Of a stretch of DNA of 64,000 nt, positions 45,362 through 54,001 are shown piece by piece. Location: assembly GCF_000429685.1 (NCBI RefSeq), contig NZ_AUCI01000015.1, positions 29,023 through 93,022 of the forward strand. The letters run 5' to 3'. Position 1 is the stretch's first letter. Each line of letters begins with the position of its first letter. The notes beneath the pieces are model-generated. The model did not search any database. It was not told the origin of the DNA and saw only the letters and a program-made list of their open reading frames with translations. The translations under genes were made by a program, and so were the position numbers. This DNA is from Salibacterium aidingense DSM 18341 (lineage in GTDB: Bacteria; Bacillota; Bacilli; Bacillales; Marinococcaceae).

Positions 45362-46334
45362 AGAGATCGTTGTCATTGCAGGAGCAGGCCGAATGGGCAG
45401 GGGCATTGCGTTAACGTTTGCCTGCCAAGGATATGAGGTGTTACTGCTGGATGTGAAAGACAGAACAAACGAAGAATTCCTGATCCTGCAGTCGAATGCC
45501 TTTCGTGAGATTGAAGGGCAGCTTGACATTTTAATAGGCGGTAATGTTGTATCGGAAACAGTCAGGGAGCAGGTCATAAATAATATTAAAATATCCCCGA
45601 TCGAAAGACCGGATGTGATATGGGAACAGGTTTTTGTTTTATTTGAAGCTGTTCCTGAAAAGCTGGATGTCAAAAAGCAGGTGTTTCACCGCATCTGCCC
45701 GCTACTGCCGAAAGAGGCTTTAACCGCTTCAACGACGTCCTCATTTTCCGTAAATGATGTGGCCGAATTCGCACTGGACAAAGAAGGATTTATGAATACA
45801 CACTGGTTAAACCCAGCGTATCTTATTCCCTTGGTCGAAGTCAGCCCCGGGGAAAAAACAAGCCCCGCTGCATTGAAAAAAATGATGCAGATACTGGAGC
45901 GTATAGGGAAGGTTCCCGTTGAATGCAGTCCTTCTCCAGGTTTTATCGTACCGAGAATCCAGGCGCTGGCCATGAATGAAGCAGCCAGATTAGTGGAAAA
46001 TAATGTGGCTTCCGTAGAAGATATCGACATGGCATCCCGGTATGGTTTCGGTATTCGGTTTGCCATATTAGGCCTGCTGGAATTCATAGACTGGGGAGGG
46101 GCTGATACCCTGTATCATGCCGGTAATTATCTGGAAGATTCCCTGCATGACAAACGTTTTACACCTCCCAAGTCGATTAAGGATAAGATGGAATCCGGCC
46201 ATATCGGAATGAAAACAAAAAAGGGTTTTTATACCTTTGCCGAAGAAGACCTCGTTGAATATCAAAAGGAAACGTTGCACAAATTTATCGACCTCCTTAA
46301 GCATTTGGGATTTTTTGAAGACAGCCGATCCTAA
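45348..46334 (+). CDS. 3-hydroxyacyl-CoA dehydrogenase family protein
   Basis: The 328-residue protein has an NAD motif (IAGAGRMGRGIALTFACQG), catalytic Ser (TTSSFSVND), His-Glu-type pair (HWLNPAYLIPLVEV) and the C-terminal helical domain. It resembles 3-hydroxybutyryl-CoA dehydrogenase and L-gulonate 3-dehydrogenase. It is the last gene of module 3. A role in oxidising a hydroxy acid or hydroxyacyl-CoA made from the ring product is likely. A strong terminator follows. Confidence 0.85.
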   Translation: MKFNKEIVVIAGAGRMGRGIALTFACQGYEVLLLDVKDRTNEEFLILQSNAFREIEGQLDILIGGNVVSETVREQVINNIKISPIERPDVIWEQVFVLFEAVPEKLDVKKQVFHRICPLLPKEALTASTTSSFSVNDVAEFALDKEGFMNTHWLNPAYLIPLVEVSPGEKTSPAALKKMMQILERIGKVPVECSPSPGFIVPRIQALAMNEAARLVENNVASVEDIDMASRYGFGIRFAILGLLEFIDWGGADTLYHAGNYLEDSLHDKRFTPPKSIKDKMESGHIGMKTKKGFYTFAEEDLVEYQKETLHKFIDLLKHLGFFEDSRS

Positions 46335-46383
46335 ACGGAAACAGCTCCCTTCGGGGAGGATGAGGAGAAGGTTAAGTGAATAA

Positions 46384-46416
46384 AAAAAAGGAAGGAGTCT
46401 GAATCCTTCCTTTTTT
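46384..46416. terminator. Bidirectional terminator between module 3 and the RibBA-like gene
   Basis: A 13-bp perfect stem, AAAAAAGGAAGGA with TCCTTCCTTTTTT, closes a 7-base loop (46397-46403). Because both flanks are A/T runs, it serves the convergent genes on either side. Confidence 0.9.
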
Positions 46417-46444
46417 ATTTTTACTGTGGCTCATATTGGATTTT

Positions 46445-47437
46445 TCATACGGAAAGAGATGTTCTGTTCATCGTGGTATTATTTAGTTCTTCTTTGACCA
46501 GTTCTTTTATCTGTTCACCGATAATGGCTTTATACAGAGAAGAAATAGAAGATAATTCATCATTATTATATCTTTGATATACGATACCATCTAGTTCTCC
46601 TTTTAACATATCCAGCATGTATTCTCTTAAATGTTTCGGGCACCAACATTGATGGTGCAATTCGATGACATCTCCACACATGCATTCATCATGGAACGTC
46701 ACATTATTTAATATAGCGTGATCTGCGTGATCTGCATTAATATAAACTATAAACTGGGAAGGATACAGATGATTTTTGACGTTGAAAATGGTTAAAGGCG
46801 TATCTCCCACGTAGACTTGATTCGTGTCGACAACGTCTAACCATTTTTTTCGTTTTAGATAACTGGTGACAATCTGACTCATTTTAAAAATTTTCATATG
46901 ATTCTGGCTGGCTGTTTTTTGAACCTCATGAATAGAGGAAACGTGCCCGTGTTCATTTAAAATTTCGCACACATACGTAACCGGGTTCTCAATAAAAGGT
47001 TTGAACAATTCAATGGATGTTTCGGCAATGCCAGGACGGTCCGGAAGATTTTTCTCACAGCTGATTAGAGGGAAAACGTGTCCGGGTTTTTTAAAATCTT
47101 CAGGATTGGAAGAAGCATGCAGACTCTTTATGGTTTGTGATCTTTCGGAAGCGGATATTCCAGTACTGGTGTCTTTATAATCAATAGAAACAGCAGCATT
47201 TGAAATAACAGAGCTTGAACTTTCCTGGTACATCAAAGGTAAATGCAGTTCCTTTGCTTTTTTCTCTGTAATGCAGGTAGAGACAATCCCTTTACCGAGG
47301 TTTATCATGGCATTAATCTTATCTTTTGTAGCTTGGGCGCCCAAACCAGTAATATAACTCATATGAGTATAGAGATCGTCATAAATAATAACAAGATCAT
47401 GTTCAAGAGATGCTTTGTTTCTTATATTTAATCCCAT
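46445..47437 (-). CDS. RibBA-like protein with degenerate active sites
   Basis: The 330-residue protein aligns with 3,4-dihydroxybutanone-4-phosphate synthase (RibB) over residues 14-195: GKGIVSTCITEKKAKELHLPLM, TGISASERSQTI, KKPGHVFPL and CEILNEHG. The catalytic and metal loop RENEGD is replaced by unrelated residues (THMSYI), and the metal His of GGHTEA is lost (GIAETS). A second domain (about 205-290) matches the start of GTP cyclohydrolase II, keeping the Cys zinc ligands (ECMCGD...QCWC, 252-266) but ending before its catalytic core. It is thus unlikely to be a normal riboflavin enzyme. ATG 47437 is well spaced from AAGGAGAG, unlike ATG 47443. Confidence 0.75.
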   Translation of the reverse strand: MGLNIRNKASLEHDLVIIYDDLYTHMSYITGLGAQATKDKINAMINLGKGIVSTCITEKKAKELHLPLMYQESSSSVISNAAVSIDYKDTSTGISASERSQTIKSLHASSNPEDFKKPGHVFPLISCEKNLPDRPGIAETSIELFKPFIENPVTYVCEILNEHGHVSSIHEVQKTASQNHMKIFKMSQIVTSYLKRKKWLDVVDTNQVYVGDTPLTIFNVKNHLYPSQFIVYINADHADHAILNNVTFHDECMCGDVIELHHQCWCPKHLREYMLDMLKGELDGIVYQRYNNDELSSISSLYKAIIGEQIKELVKEELNNTTMNRTSLSV

Positions 47438-49150
47438 ATTCATCTCTCCTTATTTCATGTTCTTTCCTTTTTTTAAACTGAGAGAGGGCCTAAGTGTTTA
47501 TTTGTTTTTTATTGTAAGCAAAATAGTAAAGCTATCCAATATATGAATAGGGCCGAAAATTTTTAAATTTTCGTATTAATAATGTTAATGCTATTTTCAA
47601 ATGATCGATTGCTGACAGCGTTGCCTGTCTCACCCATAGCCGGGTATACTATCCAAAGGAAACTAGGGATAGGAGAGAATCGGTCTCACTCGTCTCCATG
47701 GGCGGTTAATTCGCTCTTAAGTGTGGAATCATCAACGATGAGGCGTTGGAAACAGTGATTCTCTTACTTGGCTGCACATAATCCAGATAGGGACTCTTGA
47801 AAAGAAATGCGACTTATTTTGAGCGAGAGGATGGTTCTATGTCGTCCAATGAAAAAGTAGAGGCAATCGCTGCTAAGTGATTGCCAATCCCCAACATTAT
47901 CAGCGCTGTATCTCTATTTGACTCCAAGTTGAGGTTCTAATTTATTAGAAGGGATGCGAACAGTGGTTCATGCTGGTCGTTTTGATCACAGAGTTAATGA
48001 ACTATTAAATGTAAGTGGCTTAGGTAAAGTATATCCAGAAAAGTTCATTCACTTCCTATTTCTTGACGTTGTTCGTCAACATATCAGCATTAAACATATC
48101 TCAGAAAGTTCATAATATAATCTGCAAAAATTCATGGTGCTTTTCTTATCATTAGCACTATTTACAAACAGTTTAATTGAAACGAAATCAATCAACTAAT
48201 TCAGCAATTATTCTTAACTTTTGTAGGTGAACCTATAATTATATTAGTTTTTATACAACTTCTTTTTTTAATAATGGGGCTACTTGGTATCCATGCTATT
48301 GCTATAATAGGAGTGTAGACAGAAGTATTAAATCCTTGTATAGCTGAATTAATCCTGTAAGTATTGGAGTAGTCCATATTTCAGGAGCAGTGGCAACTGC
48401 TCCTATTGGCCCGTATGGAGTGACAGTTACTATGACATCAATGAATACCTTACAAAATCCATACCGAATTAGTATACGAAATTTACCGTTTTCTCACTTT
48501 TTCTGTGACTTTTTGTTTGTTCTTTTACTCAATCTAAAGTTATTGATTATAGGAATTTTCATTTAAATGGGTTTAGCTTACGCATCTCCTTAGTCGTTAT
48601 CTAGCAAATGATGTTATGCGTATAGTTCACCAAGCACGAGCGTGATGCTATCTATATTTTGTGTTCTACACATGAAAATACTTTTTTACCCGAAGCAAAG
48701 AGGCATTCGTTGCAGGCTAGCGCTTTCCCCGAGCAGCACCTCAGCTTCTACCCATGCTTACGGTCTATGAAGTTATAGTGCAACATGATTTTACAATAAC
48801 TCTTTTCGTCATGGAAGATGAGAAAAATACTTTGTTACAATATAACTAAGAGGTGAATGGAAAGGAGTGTCCGAAAATGCTGAACTTGCAGTAGAATATG
48901 GAGCTGGAAGGAGTCTTATTTAGCCCTGCCCGTATTCAGGAACAAAGTAGTATGTTAACCAGCGGAGCTGGAATATGCTGCGAATGATAGAGAAGTATTC
49001 GGAACGGTTGTCGTCCCTGTTCTTTTATAACAGCCTTGTACAAGAAGTAAGGGCAATCCAACATTCTTATTTAATATCCGTTATAAAAAGTGTTATTATA
49101 TAAAAAAGATTACAATTATTAATTTGCATGCAATTGAAAGGAGAACCATT
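47438..49150. other. Decayed intergenic stretch at the right border of the island
   Basis: These 1.7 kb hold no intact gene. A permease remnant lies at about 47954-48566 (see separate entry). Elsewhere the translations are broken by frequent stops and I recognise no family, including around 48860-49080 where short frames resemble coding sequence. No transposase, integrase or attachment repeat is evident. The stretch probably records past deletions and insertions next to the catabolic island. Confidence 0.55.
47954..48566 (+). pseudogene. Remnant of an integral membrane permease
   Basis: Three fragments on the plus strand read like parts of one transporter: 47954-48115 (MRTVVHAGRFDHRVNELL...), 48214-48318 (FVGEPIIILVF..., GLLGIHAIAIIGV, stop TAG) and, after a frameshift, 48378-48566 (GAVATAPIGPYGVTVTMTSM, then NPYRISIRNLPF). 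Hydrophobic helices and conserved-looking GIHxIxxIG and GPYGVTVTMTS motifs are visible between stops and shifts. The family cannot be named with certainty. It is clearly non-functional. Confidence 0.55.
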
Positions 49151-49411
49151 ATGGCTATTGAAGTACGTGCAGAACCGACCCCGAATCCGAATGCGATGAA
49201 ATTCACCGCCAACCAAAATTTATTTGAAAAGAGTACCTCCCTGAAGCAGGGAGACGACACGGACCACGCGTTGGCGCAGGCTCTGCTGCAGCTGGACGGG
49301 GTAGACAATATTTTCGGCGTCAACGACTTTGTCACCGTGAATAAAACGATGGACGCGGATTGGGATGAGCTGATCCCGAAGGTAGAACAGGTTTTTGCCG
49401 AAGCGGAATAA
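49151..49411 (+). CDS. NifU N-terminal-domain (Nfu_N) protein
   Basis: The 86-residue protein starts MAIEVRAEPTPNPNAMKFT, the signature of the Nfu/Scaffold N-terminal domain (PF08712), and continues QALLQLDGVDNIFGVNDFVTVNK. It lacks the CxxC of the NifU C-terminal domain, as is usual for the stand-alone Bacillus form. The family is linked to iron-sulfur cluster delivery, but the stand-alone form is uncharacterised to my knowledge. ATG 49151 follows AAGGAGAA. A terminator follows directly. Confidence 0.88.
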   Translation: MAIEVRAEPTPNPNAMKFTANQNLFEKSTSLKQGDDTDHALAQALLQLDGVDNIFGVNDFVTVNKTMDADWDELIPKVEQVFAEAE

Positions 49412-49425
49412 AAGAGAAACAACAA

Positions 49426-49463
49426 ACCCCGGACTGCCTGATGTGCAGCGCCGGGGTATTTTT
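49426..49463 (+). terminator. Terminator of the Nfu_N gene
   Basis: ACCCCGG (49426-49432) pairs with CCGGGGT (49451-49457); an inner CTGC/GCAG pair extends the hairpin, and ATTTTT follows. Confidence 0.8.
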
Positions 49464-49663
49464 AATCGCAGAAAGAGACACCATCCGAAAGATAGGGTCT
49501 AGTATCGTCCTATAAGAGACATTTTTCACATAGGAGGCAGGTCAAAATGGTTGCTGCCATCGAATAACGACCAAAATCCAGAGCGGTATCATGAAAATGG
49601 GTGTAACCCATGTTTTGTAGACATTTCCCGGACTTTTCTGTCTATAAGCCACAGGAGCAATCC

Positions 49664-50953
49664 TTACACCCGCTTATTCACCGTGAAATTTTCCTCGATC
49701 AACAGCCAGTTCTGCGGAAACTCCCAGCCGAGGACCCAGTAAAACATACCGCGGAGCCCGTATTCTTTGATCATATCAAATTTTGCCTGCACGGTTCGGG
49801 CATCTTCAAACCAGACTTCATGTTCCGTCCCTTCGTCATCGTAATACGTGAAGTGCGGGGATTGGGCTGTTTCATCAAATTCGATGGCGGCGTTGTATTG
49901 GAGAGCCAGTTCAATCGCCTGCTGGTGGTCCAGCGGCTGGGCCTGGGTCTCGCCTTCGACAAACGGCAGTGTCCAGTCGTAGCCGTACAGCGGCATGCCC
50001 ATCATGATTTTATCAGCAGGCATCTGCGTCAGGGCATATTCGATCACGCGGCGAACCTGGTCGACTGGAGCAACAGCCTGGGGGGGACTGCCGGTATACC
50101 CCCATTCGTAGGTCATGAGGAAAACAAAATCAGCGATTTCTCCATGAACGGCATAATCGTGGCCTTCATATAAATCCCCAGTCATCCCTGGTTCCACCTG
50201 GGGAGCGAGAGCGCTGGAAAGCAAATACCCCTGTTCATCGAGCCGTTCTCTGGCATTTCGCATTAATTCGTTATAGGCTTCCCGATTCTCAGCTCCGACG
50301 TATTCCAGATCAAAGTCAATGCCAAGGAATCCTTTTTCATCCATAATAGCCAGGGCTTCATCCAGCAGCCGGTTCTGCCGTTCTTCATCCTGCAGCACCG
50401 TCGCTGCCAATTCTGTGCTGAATTCCCCGTCTTCAATGTTTGTAATAACCATTAATGGAACAATTTGATTCTCATAGGCGGTATTAATCACAGCCTGATC
50501 ATCCATGCGTGTCAGCGTGCCGTCTGAATTCATTTGATAGCTGAACAGCTGCAGATAAGTTAAATGATTGCCCACTTCGTTCACAATCGAAGAGGAGTCT
50601 TCTCCGGTGATATCAAGATCCATATACGCCCCAACCTCAATGGACGGTTTCATTTGCGGGGGCATATCAATGTATAGAGGGAAGCCCACAGGCAGAAAGG
50701 CGGAAATTGGAATATTATTCACTCGCAGAACGTGTTCAAATGGCACACGATACTGCTGACTGATCTGCCACACGCTTTCTCCCGGCATCACCCAATGGAA
50801 CCGGCCTTCAAAGGGGATGACCAGGGCCTGCCCAACGACGAGCCGTTCCGCCTGAGGAAGGTCATTCGCCTCGCTGATCATTTGATAGGGAACGTTGTAC
50901 ATCTGGCCGATGCTCCATAACGATTCACCGGGACGAACCACGTGTATTTGCAT
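49664..50953 (-). CDS. LysM-GH18 spore cortex-lytic glucosaminidase (SleL/YaaH-like)
   Basis: The 429-residue protein begins directly with two LysM repeats (2-48 and 52-96, each with GESxWxIxxxY) that bind peptidoglycan, followed by a GH18 barrel (about 105-425). The catalytic DxDxE motif is present as GIDFDLEYVG with acid Glu217. There is no signal peptide, as in SleL/YaaH of Bacillus, which are made in the mother cell and act on cortex muramic-lactam peptidoglycan during germination. The start (ATG 50953) has AGGAGGC upstream. It is monocistronic. Confidence 0.9.
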   Translation of the reverse strand: MQIHVVRPGESLWSIGQMYNVPYQMISEANDLPQAERLVVGQALVIPFEGRFHWVMPGESVWQISQQYRVPFEHVLRVNNIPISAFLPVGFPLYIDMPPQMKPSIEVGAYMDLDITGEDSSSIVNEVGNHLTYLQLFSYQMNSDGTLTRMDDQAVINTAYENQIVPLMVITNIEDGEFSTELAATVLQDEERQNRLLDEALAIMDEKGFLGIDFDLEYVGAENREAYNELMRNARERLDEQGYLLSSALAPQVEPGMTGDLYEGHDYAVHGEIADFVFLMTYEWGYTGSPPQAVAPVDQVRRVIEYALTQMPADKIMMGMPLYGYDWTLPFVEGETQAQPLDHQQAIELALQYNAAIEFDETAQSPHFTYYDDEGTEHEVWFEDARTVQAKFDMIKEYGLRGMFYWVLGWEFPQNWLLIEENFTVNKRV

Positions 50954-51007
50954 AAGACAAGCCTCCTTTCACGATTCCTTTCTCTTTTCATCTTATTATC
51001 CAAAAAG

Positions 51008-51048
51008 AAAAAAATGACCCGCTCCGGCATCAGCTGCCGAAACGGGTC
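51008..51048 (-). terminator. Terminator of the ectoine hydroxylase gene
   Basis: On the minus strand GACCCG...CGGGTC with an inner CGGCA/TGCCG stem is followed by ATTTTTTTC. It lies 9 bases past the ectD stop. Confidence 0.8.
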
Positions 51049-51056
51049 CGTTTTAT

Positions 51057-52022
51057 TTAACTGGAATGGGAAAAAAGGTCTTGGAGACGCTTATTATTTG
51101 AGCTGATAGCTTCTGTATTTTCCCGGTTGGCGAGAAATTCCGGACGAGGATCTTGACCGGAGAACGGTTCCTCCAATTTATTTTCCACGGAGTTATATAC
51201 AAAAAATACGTTACTGCGTGGATACGGGGAAATGTTGCCGGCAGAACCGTGCATTGTATTGCAGTCAAAGAAAAGAACAGAACCAGCGGGTCCGGTAGCC
51301 CGGTCAATGTGGCCGTCTGCCTGGTTGACGAGCCAGCTCATACTATCGTTATCCGGTACACCGGTTTCCTGCTTTTTCAGTGATTCCTTATAATTCTTTT
51401 CTGGTGTGGACCCGGGGCAGGAGACGAACCATTTATGGGAGCCGGGTACCAGCATAAGCGGTCCGTTAAATTCGTAGTTATCGGTCAGTACAATCGAGCA
51501 GCTGACCGCACGCATATCAGGCATGCCGTCTTCCACGTGCCATGTCTCAAAGTCCGAATGCCAGTAGAACTCCTTACCTTTAAATCCTGGCTTGAAATTT
51601 ATCCGGGACTGGGTGAGATACACCTGGCTGCCCAGCAGCTGCTCTGCAATGTGGACGAGTCGTTCATTCTTAACGAGTTCTTCGAAAAAGCCGCCATCTT
51701 TATGAATTTCAAAAACCGAACGGATTTCGTTGCTGCCTGGTTCTTTGATGACATCGTCCGCTTCCCGGTTTTGGTTTTGCTGCATAGTTTTTTTTAGTTC
51801 ATCTTTCATAATAGTGACTTCTTGTTCATTAAACAGCTGCTGGAATAAAAGATATCCATTTTCTTTAAAATACGTAATATCTTTTTCTGGCAGCGGCCCC
51901 TGGGAAAATGGCCGGTTCCCATGAACCACCGCGTCTTTTCGTTCCATTATTTCTGCCTGTCCGCCGACACGTGATGGATATTTATCGATAGTCTGTTGGA
52001 AGGGTTGAAAATCTTGTTTCAT
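51057..52022 (-). CDS. ectD: Ectoine hydroxylase
   Basis: The 321-residue protein has the EctD family signature FYWHSDFETWHVEDGMP (about 152-168). The Fe(II) ligands are His155, Asp157 and His258 (TMHGS); the 2-oxoglutarate-binding Arg follows in SPYPRSNVFF. It converts ectoine to 5-hydroxyectoine using O2 and 2-oxoglutarate, giving a heat and salt protectant. The ATG at 52022 is preceded by AAAGGAGA; upstream in-frame ATGs are not used. The ectABC genes are not in this window, so it stands apart from ectoine synthesis genes. Confidence 0.92.
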   Translation of the reverse strand: MKQDFQPFQQTIDKYPSRVGGQAEIMERKDAVVHGNRPFSQGPLPEKDITYFKENGYLLFQQLFNEQEVTIMKDELKKTMQQNQNREADDVIKEPGSNEIRSVFEIHKDGGFFEELVKNERLVHIAEQLLGSQVYLTQSRINFKPGFKGKEFYWHSDFETWHVEDGMPDMRAVSCSIVLTDNYEFNGPLMLVPGSHKWFVSCPGSTPEKNYKESLKKQETGVPDNDSMSWLVNQADGHIDRATGPAGSVLFFDCNTMHGSAGNISPYPRSNVFFVYNSVENKLEEPFSGQDPRPEFLANRENTEAISSNNKRLQDLFSHSS

Positions 52023-52338
52023 TAAAAAGTCTCCTTTCATTTCTTGATCATGTTGCTTGATTGATCCGAGAGACATAGAACCGTTCATCTAAACAACATC
52101 TCTACAATCATCTCACCTCCTTTATGGAATAAAAGCGGATAAAAAGAGCCGGGAAGGGTCCTGCAATGTCCCCCTCCCAGCTTATACGTCGGCTCTAATT
52201 GTCCCCGCTATTTCCACTGGTTTCTTCTATATAAATTATTTCAATTTGTATTAAAGGCGCCCTTGGATTTATAAATTCAAGCATTATGACTTGAATTCTG
52301 GTAGTGCATTTCCCTTGCCTCTGGATGGCTAAACATAT
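52023..52338. other. Upstream region of ectD with an imperfect hairpin
   Basis: The stretch contains AGAGCCG (52145-52151) paired with CGGCTCT (52190-52196), enclosing GGGAAGGG and CCCTCCC that also pair with one bulge. It has no T-run, so it may be a leader structure or a terminator of the RpiR gene. No other coding frame or site is seen. Confidence 0.35.
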
Positions 52339-53067
52339 TTACCACTCTTTTTTTCGGTGAATATCTCTGGCCAGCGTTTCCAATATGTATACGACCGGAA
52401 TTTGTGTCGTTATGTTGGAACCTTCCAATGCTTCTTCTGTCACGTAATAAGGGATGTTCACATCGGAAATTCTGGCGATGGTCGAATATTTGGTGTTGGT
52501 GATACTTATCACCGTGCTTCCCTTTTCTTTGAGCTGGTGGATATGGGTGGTCGTGTATCGATTTTCCCCGGACACGGATAATGCAATAGTGACACTGTTC
52601 TGAAGAATGCTGGAGTGAATGGGGAAATGAGGATCTTTAATATACACAGAAAATGTACCAAGGCTTGAAAAATAACGGGCCCCGTATTCCGCGAGAATAC
52701 CGGAACTGCCAATGCCAATAAACATCACATGATCGGCGCCGTTCACAATGTCTACGGCTTCCCCCAATTTATTATCAAGGTTTCCAGCCAGTGTTCGTTC
52801 AAAAAACTCGCTTACTGCATGCTGGGATCCCTTTACCACCGTTGGTTTTTCGTTATCCAAGTGTAATTTGAGCCTCACTTTAAGTTCTGAAAAACCTTGA
52901 CAGTTCACTTTCCGGCAGAAACGTAAAATGGTGGTAGTAGAAACGTGTGTTGCTTCAGCAAGCTCCCGGATCCGCATATATGCCACTTTTTCCATATTCG
53001 TGGTGATATACTGATAGACGGAGGTTTCCAGTTCATTAAAGGAAGCAATTTCCTGCGTGGTAAACAT
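52339..53067 (-). CDS. RpiR/MurR family regulator with SIS domain
   Basis: The 242-residue protein has an N-terminal HTH_6 (FNELETSVYQYI, then ELAEATHVSTTTILRFCRKVNCQGFSELKV) and a C-terminal SIS sugar-phosphate-binding domain (about 105-240: VMFIGIGSSGILAEYGARYF, ALSVSGENRYTTTHI). RpiR regulators commonly control phospho-glycosidase genes. The GH4 gene lies 2.9 kb away on the other strand and shares an upstream sequence with it, so it is the likely target. Start at ATG 53067, with GAGGAGAG inside the alternative longer frame. Confidence 0.87.
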   Translation of the reverse strand: MFTTQEIASFNELETSVYQYITTNMEKVAYMRIRELAEATHVSTTTILRFCRKVNCQGFSELKVRLKLHLDNEKPTVVKGSQHAVSEFFERTLAGNLDNKLGEAVDIVNGADHVMFIGIGSSGILAEYGARYFSSLGTFSVYIKDPHFPIHSSILQNSVTIALSVSGENRYTTTHIHQLKEKGSTVISITNTKYSTIARISDVNIPYYVTEEALEGSNITTQIPVVYILETLARDIHRKKEW

Positions 53068-53132
53068 TCTATTCTCTCTCCTCACGGCCTTCCATTTGTA
53101 TGCATCATATCACATCCCTTTATAAAAAACAC

Positions 53133-53157
53133 TATGTTACTTATTTAAAACAAAATA
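53133..53157. promoter_or_regulatory. Candidate RpiR site upstream of rpiR-type gene
   Basis: TATGTTACTTATTTAAAAC and following bases (25 bp) match 20 of 25 positions with 55837-55861, just ahead of the GH4 gene. A shared element upstream of the regulator and the phospho-glucosidase gene suggests a common operator. Confidence 0.4.
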
Positions 53158-53221
53158 AAGCTTTACTATTTTATCTGTATCACTTAAAATAATACAGGTA
53201 ATACAAATGGAGGGAGAAGTT

Positions 53222-53983
53222 ATGATAGATTCTGTAGTAAACGTAAGTAATGTTTCTAAAGTATATGGAAGTAAAGGGGAAAATCAGTTCCAGGCCTTAG
53301 AAGAAGTGTCTTTTTCTATGCAGGAAGGAGAGTTCATCGGTATTATGGGAGCTTCCGGATCGGGAAAAACGACACTCTTAAATACGATCTCCACTCTCGA
53401 TAATGTTTCGAGAGGCCAGATAGAAATTGCAGGAACAACAATCACAGAAATGAAGGAGCAGGCGCTGGCGGATTTCCGGGCCCGGAAGTTAGGGTTTATT
53501 TTTCAGGATTTTAATCTGCTGGAAAGCATGACCGTGTATGAAAATATAGCGCTGCCGCTTTTTCTGCAGAAAATGGGAAGAGGCAGGGTGAAGGAAAAGG
53601 TCCAGCATGTCGCGGATATATTGGATATCAGGGACATTCTTTCGAAGTATCCAGCTATTATCTCGGGGGGGCAGAAACAAAGGACAGCAGCGGCACGGGC
53701 ACTGGTACATAATCCCAGTATCATACTTGCAGATGAACCAACCGGAGCACTGGATTCCAGCAACGCAGCCAGTCTTTTGGAGACCCTGCAGCGTTTAAAT
53801 GAAGAACATCAAGTCTCGATTATGATGGTGACTCATGATGCTTACAGTGCGAGTTACTGTGAACGGATATTGTTTCTTGAAGACGGACAACTGTATAAAC
53901 AAATTAACAAAAACGGCACGAGAGAGGAATTTTTCAAGAATATACTGGACGAGCAGGCGGAAGCCGGAAGGAAAAAGCTGTAG
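53222..53983 (+). CDS. BceA-type ABC transporter ATPase
   Basis: The 253-residue ATPase has Walker A (GASGSGKTT), Q-loop FQDFNLL, signature ISGGQKQR, Walker B (ILADEPTGALDS) and the switch His in VTHDAYSASYC, all typical of BceA/VraD-like proteins. It energises a peptide-antibiotic resistance or sensing transporter with the following permease. ATG 53222 follows GGAGGGAG. The usual BceRS two-component genes are absent next to it. Confidence 0.9.
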   Translation: MIDSVVNVSNVSKVYGSKGENQFQALEEVSFSMQEGEFIGIMGASGSGKTTLLNTISTLDNVSRGQIEIAGTTITEMKEQALADFRARKLGFIFQDFNLLESMTVYENIALPLFLQKMGRGRVKEKVQHVADILDIRDILSKYPAIISGGQKQRTAAARALVHNPSIILADEPTGALDSSNAASLLETLQRLNEEHQVSIMMVTHDAYSASYCERILFLEDGQLYKQINKNGTREEFFKNILDEQAEAGRKKL

Positions 53984-54001
53984 GAAAAAGGGGGGGGTAC
54001 G

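Noticed and set aside
46445..47437. Housekeeping riboflavin biosynthesis gene ribBA
   Set aside because: Catalytic RENEGD and metal His are missing, the GCHII domain is truncated, and no other rib genes are nearby.
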